A stretch of DNA of 13,563 nucleotides from QHXQ01 sp036389375. GTDB lineage: Bacteria > Acidobacteriota > Blastocatellia > Pyrinomonadales > Pyrinomonadaceae. The notes under the pieces were generated by a model. It made no database searches. It was not told the origin of the DNA and saw nothing but the letters and a program-made list of their open reading frames with translations. Location of the stretch: positions 1 through 13,563 of the forward strand of contig DASVQA010000137.1 in NCBI GenBank assembly GCA_036389375.1. Reading direction: 5' to 3'. Positions 1-6,954 of the stretch are shown piece by piece (position 1 is the first letter of the stretch; each line of letters starts with the position of its first letter). The position numbers and the translations under genes were made by a program.

Positions 1-2
1 AT

Positions 3-80
3 GTGGACGGCAGCACGGCGTTTAATGACGAAGCGGTTGAGCAGGAACGCAGCGCGGTCGGCGCGAGCAGCGGCGATTGA
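3..80 (+). CDS. C-terminal end of an upstream gene (partial, unknown)
   Basis: Reading frame 3 is open from the window edge to a TGA at 78-80 and encodes about 25 acidic, polar residues ending in GASSGD. Its G/C-rich third codon positions match real genes here. Frame 1 is also open to a TAA at 106-108, but it reads as an arginine-rich shadow. If real, this is the tail of a gene 72 bases before the xanthine dehydrogenase start and on the same strand. Too little is visible to name a family. Confidence 0.35.
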   Translation: MDGSTAFNDEAVEQERSAVGASSGD

Positions 81-94
81 CTTGCGCGCGCAAG
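81..94. promoter_or_regulatory. Perfect 14-bp palindrome upstream of the xanthine dehydrogenase genes
   Basis: CTTGCGCGCGCAAG equals its own reverse complement. It directly follows the putative upstream stop codon and lies 59 bases before the ATG at 153. It could be an operator half-site pair for a dimeric regulator or a short RNA hairpin. In GC-rich DNA a palindrome of this length can arise by chance about once in a window this size, so its function is a guess. Confidence 0.25.
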
Positions 95-152
95 GGTGCG
101 CAGAATAACCGCCCGCACTTCGGAAACGCCGCGGCCCTAAAAACCGAGAGAC

Positions 153-2375
153 ATGCAGACCAACATCGTCGGCCAATCCGTCCCGCGCAAAGAGGGGCGC
201 GCAAAAGTCACAGGCGCAGCGCGCTACGTGGACGACCTGCACATGGACGGGATGCTCTACGGCGCAACCGTCCGCAGTCCTCAGCCGCGCGGGCGCATCA
301 GCGCGATCAAGTTTGATCCGGCCATCGCGTGGGACGAGTTTATTGTCGTCACGGCCCGCGACATTCCGGGCGAGAACGCCGTCGCGCTCATCCTGCTCGA
401 TCAACCCTATCTCGCAGCCGAGTTCGTCAATCACAGGGAAGAGGCGATCTTGCTGCTCGCGCATGAAGATAAATATTTACTCGAACGCGCGCGCCGCGCC
501 GTCACGATTGAGATCGAGCCGCTCCCGCCCGTCTTCACGCTCGCAGAATCGCTGGCGCAGAAAGAGATCATCTGGGGCGAGGACAACGTCTTCAAGTCGT
601 ATCTCGTGGACAAGGGCAACGTGGACGAGGTCTGGGCGCAGGCGGCTTTCATCGTCGAAGGCGAATACGAGACGGGCGCGCAGGAGCAGTTGTACATCGA
701 GCCGAACGGCGTCATTGCCACCGCAAACGCTGACGAGGGCGTGACGGTCTGGGGTTCGATGCAGTGCCCCTACTACGTACACAAGGCGCTCTTGAAACTG
801 TTCGCGCTGCCGGAAGATAAGATTCGCGTGATTCAGACCGAGACGGGCGGCGGCTTCGGCGGCAAGGAAGAGTACCCTTCGATGATCGCGGGGCACGCCG
901 CGCTGTTGTCTCTGAAGGCCGGCGGGCGACCCGTCAAGATCATCTACGACCGCGCCGAAGACATGGCCGCCACGACGAAGCGGCATCCCTCGCGCACGCG
1001 CCATAAAACGGCCGTCGCGCCGGACGGCAAACTGCTCGGCATGGAGATCGACTTCGTGGTTGACGGCGGCGCTTACGCCACGCTCTCGTCGGTCGTGCTC
1101 TCGCGCGGCACGATCCACGCCGCCGGCCCTTACTACTGTCCGCACGTCCGCATCAACGCGCGGGCCGTCGCCACCAACACGCCGCCGCACGGCGCTTTTC
1201 GCGGCTTCGGTGCGCCGCAATCGATCTTCGCGTTGGAGCGCCATCTCGACAAGGTCGCGCAGGTAGTCGGCCTCAGTCCTGCCGAGTTGCGCCGCCGCAA
1301 CTTTATCCGCGAAGGCGAGACGACCGCGACGGGCCAAGTTATCCGCGAGCCGGTGGACATGGCGGGCCTGCTGGCACGCGCCTTCGCGCTAACGGACTAT
1401 GAGGCCAAGCGCGCACGCTTCGCGCGTGAGAACGAGGGCCGGAGTTTGCAGCGCGGGATCGGCTTCGCCTCGTTCATGCACGGCGCGGGCTTCACCGGCT
1501 CAGGCGAGGTCTATCTGCAATCAATCGTCGGCGCGGAAGCGGATGAGACGGGCCGCGTCCGCATTCTCGCCGCGAGCACGGAGATCGGGCAGGGCACGAA
1601 TACCATCTTCGCGCAGATCGCGGCCGACGCGCTCAAGATCGATTTTGCTCTGATCGAAGTGGCGCAGCCCGACACGAGGAGCGTGCCGAACAGCGGCCCG
1701 ACCGTCGCCTCGCGCACCTGCATGGTCGTCGGCAAACTAGTGGAATCGGCCGTGCTCGGTTTAAGACAGACGTTGCAGCGCGGCGGGCTGCTCACAGAAA
1801 GCTACACGTCGGATGATTGGCGCGCGGCATGTCGCGCCCACGTCGCTCAGCACGGCGCGCTCAGGTCTTTCAGCCGCTACACTCCGCCGCCGGGCATCAA
1901 ATGGGATGAGGGCAAGTATCAGGGCGACGCCTACGGTGCTTATGCGTGGGCGGTTTACGTCGCGGAAGTCACGGTGGACACGTTGACCTACGAGGTGCGC
2001 GTGGACGATTTCGTGGCCGTGCAGGAGGTGGGCAAGGTCGTGCATCCTGTGCTTGCTGCCGGGCAGATCGAGGGCGGCGTCGCGCAGGCCATCGGGTTTA
2101 CGCTCTACGAGCAGGTCGTCTGGGATGAGGGGCGCATGCGTAATAACCAGATGACCAACTACATCATCCCGACCGCGGCCGACATTCCACCCATCCGCGT
2201 CTTCTTCGAGGAGCAGCCCTACGCCTACGGCCCCGGCGGCGCGAAGGGCATCGGCGAATTGCCGATGGACGGCGGCGCACCCGCGATCTTAAACGCCATC
2301 GAACACGCCACCGGCGTCGCGTTCAATCACGTCCCGTTAATGCCCGAAGCGTTAATGGCATCCTTGAGTAAATGA
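153..2375 (+). CDS. Xanthine dehydrogenase, molybdenum-binding subunit
   Basis: This 740-residue protein is the catalytic large subunit, which hydroxylates hypoxanthine to xanthine and xanthine to urate at a molybdopterin centre in the cytoplasm. The N-terminal a/b-hammerhead domain (about 1-120) precedes the molybdopterin-binding domains. Visible motifs are TGGGFGGKE (231-239), GAFRGFGAPQ (347-356), EIGQGTNT (477-484) and AKGIGELP (697-704), with the expected catalytic glutamate at E702. E239 and R350 fall where bovine xanthine oxidase has Glu802 and Arg880, which bind the purine; aldehyde oxidases carry other residues there. The length is usual for a separate Mo subunit. The start is the first ATG, with GAGAG just before it; the next in-frame methionine is residue 31, inside the conserved N-terminus. 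The 2Fe-2S and FAD subunits follow. Family membership is secure. Xanthine specificity rests on these residues and the allantoin-pathway neighbours. Confidence 0.93.
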   Translation: MQTNIVGQSVPRKEGRAKVTGAARYVDDLHMDGMLYGATVRSPQPRGRISAIKFDPAIAWDEFIVVTARDIPGENAVALILLDQPYLAAEFVNHREEAILLLAHEDKYLLERARRAVTIEIEPLPPVFTLAESLAQKEIIWGEDNVFKSYLVDKGNVDEVWAQAAFIVEGEYETGAQEQLYIEPNGVIATANADEGVTVWGSMQCPYYVHKALLKLFALPEDKIRVIQTETGGGFGGKEEYPSMIAGHAALLSLKAGGRPVKIIYDRAEDMAATTKRHPSRTRHKTAVAPDGKLLGMEIDFVVDGGAYATLSSVVLSRGTIHAAGPYYCPHVRINARAVATNTPPHGAFRGFGAPQSIFALERHLDKVAQVVGLSPAELRRRNFIREGETTATGQVIREPVDMAGLLARAFALTDYEAKRARFARENEGRSLQRGIGFASFMHGAGFTGSGEVYLQSIVGAEADETGRVRILAASTEIGQGTNTIFAQIAADALKIDFALIEVAQPDTRSVPNSGPTVASRTCMVVGKLVESAVLGLRQTLQRGGLLTESYTSDDWRAACRAHVAQHGALRSFSRYTPPPGIKWDEGKYQGDAYGAYAWAVYVAEVTVDTLTYEVRVDDFVAVQEVGKVVHPVLAAGQIEGGVAQAIGFTLYEQVVWDEGRMRNNQMTNYIIPTAADIPPIRVFFEEQPYAYGPGGAKGIGELPMDGGAPAILNAIEHATGVAFNHVPLMPEALMASLSK

Positions 2376-2383
2376 AAGAAAAA

Positions 2384-2465
2384 TCTCACGCAAGGGCGCG
2401 AAGGCAGACGCAAAGAGCTTGAAAGTTTCTCTTAGTGTCCTTCTGCTTTGCGCCTTTGCGTGAGA
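2384..2465. repeat. Imperfect palindromic repeat in the gap between the Mo and 2Fe-2S subunit genes
   Basis: The 114-base gap holds two inverted arms, 2384-2408 and 2441-2465. Both begin TCTCACGCAA when read inward and continue with CGCAAAG-like units. As RNA the arms pair over about 24 positions with two G-U pairs and one bulged base, around a loop of about 32 bases. Similar CACGCAAAGGCGCAAAG-type palindromes are, from memory, dispersed in many bacterial genomes. It starts eight bases after the Mo subunit stop. It may modulate read-through or mRNA stability, but it has no U-tract and is not a classical terminator. Confidence 0.7.
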
Positions 2466-2489
2466 CTTCCTTAGCGCCGAGAAATTCGC

Positions 2490-2981
2490 ATGACCGGGAC
2501 AACAGCCAAAGTTGACGTGACCTGCACGGTAAACGGCGAGCGGCGCACGCTCACCGTGCATCCGATGGCGCGTCTGCTCGACGTGCTGCGCGAGCAGTTG
2601 CGGTTAACCGGCACGAAAGAGGGCTGCGGTGAAGGCGAGTGCGGCGCGTGCTCCGTGTTGCTCGACGGCGCGTTGGTGAACAGTTGCCTTGTGCCGGTGC
2701 TGCAAGTCGCGGGCGCGGAGATTAAAACGATTGAAGGCGTGACGGACGGCGCTGAGCTACATGCCGTGCAGCAGGCATTTATCGAGACGGGCGGCGCACA
2801 GTGCGGCATCTGCACGCCGGGCATGGTCTTGGCGGCGGTCTGCCTGCTCGAACAGAATCCAGCGCCAACCGATGCCGACATACGCAACGGTCTCGCCGGC
2901 AATCTCTGTCGCTGTACGGGCTACATGAAAATCTTCGACGCGGTCGTGCGCGCCTGCCAGCGCGCGGGGAGCGCGCGTTGA
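2490..2981 (+). CDS. Xanthine dehydrogenase, [2Fe-2S] subunit
   Basis: This 163-residue protein carries electrons from the molybdenum centre to FAD. The N-terminal plant-ferredoxin-like domain binds one cluster through C46, C51, C54 and C66 (motif GCGEGECGAC at 45-54). The C-terminal helical domain binds the second through C105, C108, C140 and C142 (QCGIC at 104-108 and CRCTG at 140-144). All eight expected cysteines are present and the length is normal (about 150-175). Its TGA overlaps the TTG start of the FAD subunit gene by two bases, so the two are translationally coupled. The subunit order Mo, 2Fe-2S, FAD differs from E. coli xdhABC. The same fold serves other xanthine-oxidase-family hydroxylases, so the substrate is inferred from context. 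Confidence 0.94.
   Translation: MTGTTAKVDVTCTVNGERRTLTVHPMARLLDVLREQLRLTGTKEGCGEGECGACSVLLDGALVNSCLVPVLQVAGAEIKTIEGVTDGAELHAVQQAFIETGGAQCGICTPGMVLAAVCLLEQNPAPTDADIRNGLAGNLCRCTGYMKIFDAVVRACQRAGSAR
2966..2971 (+). promoter_or_regulatory. Ribosome binding site selecting the TTG start of the FAD subunit
   Basis: GGGGAG lies six bases before TTG at 2978-2980, inside the last codons of the 2Fe-2S gene. It supports this TTG over the in-frame ATG at 2801, which would overlap the 2Fe-2S gene by 181 bases and add a low-complexity, arginine-rich extension. Confidence 0.65.
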
Positions 2982-3862
2982 GAGCCTACCTGCCTGATTA
3001 TGAGCTGCGTGCGCCGGAGGATTTAGCCGCCGCGCTCGCGTTGCTGGCTGGCGAGCCGGGCGTGTGGCGCGCGTGCGCGGGCGGGACGGACTTGATGGTG
3101 CTCATGGAAGCCGGCCTGCTCGCACACAAACGGTATTTAAGCATCTGGCATCTGTCCGAACTCAAAGGCATAGAGGTCGCGCCCGGACACGTCACGCTCG
3201 GCGCTCTGACCACCTACACAGAGGTGCAAAGGCACGAGACGATGCGGCGCGAGTTTCCGCTCCTGTGCGCGGCGGCGCGCGAGACGGGCGGCATTGCCAT
3301 CCAGAATCGCGGCACGATCGGCGGCAACATCGTCAACGCTTCGCCCGCCGCCGACTCGCCGCCCGCTTTGCTCGTCTACGACGCCGAACTCGAACTCGTC
3401 TCCACGCGCGGCGCGCGCTGGTTGCCGTACCATCAATTTCACACCGGCTACAAGCAGATGAACATGCACGCGGACGAACTGCTTAGCCGCATACGCCTGC
3501 CGCGCCCGACAGATGCGCTACACGGCTACTATCGCAAGGTCGGCACGCGCAAAGCACAGGCGATCTCGAAGGTCTGTTTCGCTGCGAGCGCGCGCATGGC
3601 GGGCGGGCGGCTCGCAGACCTGCGCCTCGCGCTCGGCAGCGTCGCGCCGACCGTCGTGCGCTGCACGCAGACGGAAAATCTGCTGCGCGATCAGGCGCTA
3701 GACGAAGCGACGCTGCGGGCCGCGCGCGAGTCGTTGCGGCAAGAGATCGCGCCGATTGACGATATGCGCTCGACAGCCGAGTACCGCCTGCGCGTCGCGG
3801 CGAATCTGTTGACGGACTTTCTCACGAGCGTGGCGGCAAGCGCCGGCGGGGCGCAGCAGTAA
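2978..3862 (+). CDS. Xanthine dehydrogenase, FAD-binding subunit (TTG start)
   Basis: This protein of about 294 residues belongs to the FAD-binding domain 5 / CO-dehydrogenase flavoprotein family. It takes electrons from the 2Fe-2S subunit and passes them to NAD+ or another acceptor. FAD contacts are seen in AGGTDLM (34-40) and in RGTIGGN with the following ASPAADSPP stretch (about 111-129). The C-terminal third matches the CO_deh_flav_C domain. The chosen TTG start gives RAYLPDYELRAPEDL as the N-terminus, which fits the family's opening strand, and the resulting length is normal (280-300). The start overlaps the preceding stop (TTGA). The FecR-domain gene starts 37 bases downstream. Family assignment is firm; the electron acceptor cannot be read from the sequence. 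Confidence 0.92.
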   Translation: MRAYLPDYELRAPEDLAAALALLAGEPGVWRACAGGTDLMVLMEAGLLAHKRYLSIWHLSELKGIEVAPGHVTLGALTTYTEVQRHETMRREFPLLCAAARETGGIAIQNRGTIGGNIVNASPAADSPPALLVYDAELELVSTRGARWLPYHQFHTGYKQMNMHADELLSRIRLPRPTDALHGYYRKVGTRKAQAISKVCFAASARMAGGRLADLRLALGSVAPTVVRCTQTENLLRDQALDEATLRAARESLRQEIAPIDDMRSTAEYRLRVAANLLTDFLTSVAASAGGAQQ

Positions 3863-3899
3863 GCCGCGCGTGCGGGTCAACATCCGGTAGGGCTGAATT

Positions 3900-5498
3900 A
3901 TGAAGTACACAGTGCTTAGCAGGCTGAACAAAGCGAACGTTGCGCGGTGGTGCGCGCGCGTGTCTGCGCTCGTCGTGCTGGTCGTGCTGCTATGGGCGAA
4001 CGCGTGGGCGCAGGACGCGAAACCGGAAGTGCTGGTCATTGGCGGCTGGGTGAACGCTGCGGAAGGCAAAGCAAGCTATCAGCGCGGCGCGGCGGCTTAC
4101 GCGTTGAACAGTGACGTGCGGTTGCAGTCCGGTGATCTGATTAGCACCGGACAGGACGGACGCGTCGAAGTGTTGTTGAATCCCGGTTACTACCTCAGGC
4201 TGGCGGGGCAGAGCGCGTGCCGCCTGCTCGATACGAACGTAGATAATCTAAAGCTGCAACTGGACGCGGGCACGCTCGCGCTGGAAGTGCTCAGACACGA
4301 CGCTTACGGCATCGGCAACATCCCCGAACGCCTGTCCTACGAGTTAATCACCATCGTGACGCCGGACACGGAGATCGCCATCAGAGTGGGCGGCAGTTAC
4401 CGCATCAACGTCGCCGCCGACGGGCGCAGCGAATTGCAGGTGCGTGCGGGCGAAGCGGTCGTCGGCCACACACGCGTGAAAGAGAAACAGGCGGCGGGTG
4501 CGGCCGACGGCGCAGCTACTGTGCGCGCCTTCGACCCGAAAGTTGAAGATCCGTTTGACGTGTGGTGTCGGACACGCGCGCAGGCTTTGGTCGCCGCCAA
4601 CCGTGCGCTCAAGGAGGTGGACTGGCGCAAGGCGCAACGCAAGGGGGCGGATGTTACGTTGGCCATGCCGGCGCTCAAGGAGCAGGAGAGCAGCCCGTTT
4701 GTGCTGTCGGCTGTGCCGGGCACGGTCAGTTTCGTCGAAGCGGACGTGCAGGTTGGTCGGGCCGGCGCAGACTGGCAGCTGTTGGCGGCGGGCGCGGCCT
4801 TGAAGGCGGGGCAGACGCTGCGGACGGGCGCACATAGCCGGGCGGAAGTGTTGCTGCTCCCGGACGTGTACCTGCGGCTTGGCGGCGCGAGCGAGATCGT
4901 CTTCGACGAGCTATCTTTTGACGCGGTGGCCTTGAAACTCGTGCGCGGCTCGGCCATCCTCGATGCGTTTAAATTCGAGCCGAAGCGCGCCGCACATCTG
5001 ACGCTCGCCGGCCCTGTGTCCAACATGACGGTGCTGGGCGCGGGCAACTATCGCCTCGACAGCCGGCAGGGCGGCGAGGAAATCTCCGTGCGGCAGGGTC
5101 GGGTCGCGTTGGCGGGCCAGACCATTGACGCTTGCCGGCATTTGGTCGCCGGTCGTTCGACACCGTGCGCCGCAGATGAAGAGGATAGCTTCGACCTGTG
5201 GAGCGAGGAACGCCGCAAAGGCACAGGCGTGGGCACGTGGCCGAACGTGGCGCGCTTTCTCGCGCTGTTGAAACGCGACCGCGTGGTGTGGACAGGCTTC
5301 TGGTGTCGCGGGCCGCAGATGGCGGGCTACACCTTTGTGCCTTATCAAAATCTGGGCTTCCGCACGCCCTTCGGCGGCAAGTATGCGCTCTACTTTCTTC
5401 AGTGGCGACCGTCGTTTCTGTCGCCGCAGGGCAATCCCTACGAGCGAAACCTGCAACTGCCGACGCGAGTTTTCATACGGCTGCCCGGCCGGCCCTGA
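3900..5498 (+). CDS. Secreted protein with two tandem FecR-like domains
   Basis: This 532-residue protein has a Sec signal peptide: a basic N-terminus, a hydrophobic stretch at about 22-34, and an A-W-A cleavage site at 35-37. Two homologous halves follow, about 50-224 and 272-436. Each has a G-x-x-(L/I)-x-T-G start, an EVLL-x-P-x-x-YLRL strand (90-101 and 316-327), a beta-rich middle, a V-R-x-G turn and a closing DPFDVW (217-222) or DSFDLW (429-434). The pattern matches FecR-domain proteins. Classical FecR has a cytoplasmic anti-sigma domain, which is absent, so a sigma-regulatory role is unlikely. The C-terminal 90 residues are rich in aromatic residues. No transmembrane helix follows the signal, so a periplasmic, surface or secreted location is expected. 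It lies in the purine operon, 37 bases after the FAD subunit gene, but its role there is unknown. Confidence 0.78.
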   Translation: MKYTVLSRLNKANVARWCARVSALVVLVVLLWANAWAQDAKPEVLVIGGWVNAAEGKASYQRGAAAYALNSDVRLQSGDLISTGQDGRVEVLLNPGYYLRLAGQSACRLLDTNVDNLKLQLDAGTLALEVLRHDAYGIGNIPERLSYELITIVTPDTEIAIRVGGSYRINVAADGRSELQVRAGEAVVGHTRVKEKQAAGAADGAATVRAFDPKVEDPFDVWCRTRAQALVAANRALKEVDWRKAQRKGADVTLAMPALKEQESSPFVLSAVPGTVSFVEADVQVGRAGADWQLLAAGAALKAGQTLRTGAHSRAEVLLLPDVYLRLGGASEIVFDELSFDAVALKLVRGSAILDAFKFEPKRAAHLTLAGPVSNMTVLGAGNYRLDSRQGGEEISVRQGRVALAGQTIDACRHLVAGRSTPCAADEEDSFDLWSEERRKGTGVGTWPNVARFLALLKRDRVVWTGFWCRGPQMAGYTFVPYQNLGFRTPFGGKYALYFLQWRPSFLSPQGNPYERNLQLPTRVFIRLPGRP

Positions 5499-5519
5499 AG
5501 TTTACACGGCAGGCTTTCG

Positions 5520-5552
5520 GTCTTCGGTTCTAAAGACGCAGAAGCCGAAGAC
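5520..5552. repeat. Inverted repeat upstream of allantoinase
   Basis: GTCTTCGG (5520-5527) and CCGAAGAC (5545-5552) form an exact 8-bp stem with a 17-base loop, in the 82-base gap between the FecR-domain gene and allantoinase. The surrounding bases repeat AAGACGC and GAAGC-like units, which suggests a small dispersed palindrome. No T-tract follows, so it is not a standard terminator. It might attenuate transcription or carry no function. Confidence 0.4.
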
Positions 5553-5580
5553 GCCCGCGCCGGCCAAATTCGTCTTGCAG

Positions 5581-6942
5581 ATGAGCACGCCAACTTTCGT
5601 CATACGTGGTCGCCGCGTCGCAACGCCTGAAGCGACCGCGCCCGCCACCGTGCATGTGCGCGACGGGCGCATCGTCGCAGTCGGGGCGTGGGCGGACGTG
5701 CCGGCCGGTGCTGAGTTGCTCGACGTGGACGACGAAGCAGTGGTCATGCCGGGGCTGGTGGACACGCACGTGCATGTGAACGAGCCGGGGCGAACTGAGT
5801 GGGAAGGTTTTCAGACGGCGACGCGCGCGGCTGCGGCCGGCGGCGTGACGACCATCGTTGACATGCCGCTCAACAGCGTGCCCGCGACCACGACGCGCGC
5901 AGCGCTGGAACTGAAGATCGCGTGCGCTGCCGGACAATGCAGCGTGGACGTTGGTTTCTGGGGCGGCGTCGTGCCGGGGAACACGGGCGAGCTTGCGCGC
6001 ATGCACGAAGCGGGCGTCGTCGGCTTCAAATGCTTCCTCGTGCCTTCGGGCGTGGACGAGTTTCCACACGTGACCGAAGCGGATTTGCGTGTGGCGCTGC
6101 CGGAGTTGGCGCGGCTCGGCGCGTTGCTCATCGTGCATGCCGAAGTGCCCGCGCCGATTGATGCGGCGCTCGCGCAAGTGGCCGAGGCGGGCGCAGACCC
6201 GCGCCGCTACGAGACGTTTCTCAACTCGCGGCCAAACGCGGCGGAGGATGAAGCCGTCGCGTTGGTGATCCGCCTGTCCCGCGAGACGGGCGCACGCGTC
6301 CACATCGTGCATCATTCGTCCGCCACGTCGCTGCCGCTCCTGCGCGCCGCAAAGCGCGACGGCTTGGCGCTAACGGCCGAGACGTGCCCGCACTACCTCG
6401 TCTTTGCGGCCGAGGACGTGCCCGCCGGGGCGACCGAGTTCAAATGCTGCCCACCGATCCGCGCGCGTGCGAACCGCGAAGAGTTGTGGCAGGCGTTAGC
6501 CGACGGCGTGCTTGACATGATCGTGTCGGATCATTCACCGTGCCCGCCGGAGATGAAGCGGCGCGACGTGGGCGACTTCATGCAGGCATGGGGCGGCATC
6601 AGTTCGCTGCAACTGCGTCTGCCGGTCGTGTGGACGCAGGCACGTGCGCGCGGCTTTAGTTTGGCGCAGGTGCTTGCGTGGCTAGCGGCTGCGCCCGCGC
6701 GGCTCGTCGGCTTAGCCGAGCGGAAAAGCGCGTTGCGCGTCGGGTGCGATGCGGACATCGTCATCTTTCGACCCGAAGCACCTCTGCGCGTCGCGCCCGC
6801 GCTGCTCGAACACAGGCACAAGCTGACGCCTTACGCCGGCCACGTCCTGCGCGGCGTGGTCGAGACGACGTTCCTGCGCGGCGTGAAGATTTATGAGCGC
6901 GGCGAGTTTACAGACGAACCGGCGGGCGCGCTGCTCGTTTAG
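5581..6942 (+). CDS. allB: Allantoinase
   Basis: This 453-residue cyclic amidohydrolase opens the allantoin ring to allantoate, using two metals bridged by a carboxylated lysine. The visible metal ligands are H63 and H65 (DTHVHVNEPG), K150 (VVGFKCFLVPSG), H186 (LIVHAEVP), H244 (HIVHHSS) and D317 (SDHSPCPPEMK). The F-K-C-F and D-H-S-P-C contexts match allantoinase better than dihydroorotase or hydantoinase. The length is typical of bacterial AllB. The ATG at 5581 puts the first strand of the composite beta-sandwich domain (TFVIRGRRV) right after the start. The reading frame is open to an ATG at 5335, but that would overlap the FecR gene and add no conserved sequence. No clear Shine-Dalgarno precedes 5581. 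Its TAG stop lies inside the ribosome binding site of allantoicase. Confidence 0.94.
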   Translation: MSTPTFVIRGRRVATPEATAPATVHVRDGRIVAVGAWADVPAGAELLDVDDEAVVMPGLVDTHVHVNEPGRTEWEGFQTATRAAAAGGVTTIVDMPLNSVPATTTRAALELKIACAAGQCSVDVGFWGGVVPGNTGELARMHEAGVVGFKCFLVPSGVDEFPHVTEADLRVALPELARLGALLIVHAEVPAPIDAALAQVAEAGADPRRYETFLNSRPNAAEDEAVALVIRLSRETGARVHIVHHSSATSLPLLRAAKRDGLALTAETCPHYLVFAAEDVPAGATEFKCCPPIRARANREELWQALADGVLDMIVSDHSPCPPEMKRRDVGDFMQAWGGISSLQLRLPVVWTQARARGFSLAQVLAWLAAAPARLVGLAERKSALRVGCDADIVIFRPEAPLRVAPALLEHRHKLTPYAGHVLRGVVETTFLRGVKIYERGEFTDEPAGALLV

Positions 6943-6948
6943 AGGTGA
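6941..6948 (+). promoter_or_regulatory. Ribosome binding site of allantoicase, overlapping the allantoinase stop
   Basis: AGAGGTGA is a strong Shine-Dalgarno sequence. It lies six bases before the ATG at 6955 but only three before the in-frame TTG at 6952, which favours the ATG. The allantoinase stop codon (6940-6942) overlaps it, so ribosomes ending on allantoinase would be placed to start allantoicase. Confidence 0.7.
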
Positions 6949-6954
6949 CAGTTG

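Noticed and set aside
77..110. Possible promoter (TTGACT at 77-82 with an A/T patch near 103-108)
   Set aside because: The spacing to any TATAAT-like hexamer is 19-21 bases and the -10 match is poor.
477..1337. Long 286-codon open frame on the - strand inside the XDH Mo subunit gene
   Set aside because: It is arginine-rich antisense sequence of a clearly conserved gene, a usual by-product of high GC at third codon positions.
2352..2561. 69-codon open frame on the - strand over the 2384-2465 gap
   Set aside because: Its translation (HAKAQSRR..., FAPLREIF) is what the palindromic repeat itself gives when read in frame; such peptides recur wherever this repeat type occurs and are not genes.
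5335..5580. N-terminal extension of allantoinase to an ATG at 5335
   Set aside because: It would overlap the FecR gene by 164 bases, and the extra residues show no conserved domain; 5581 gives the normal length.
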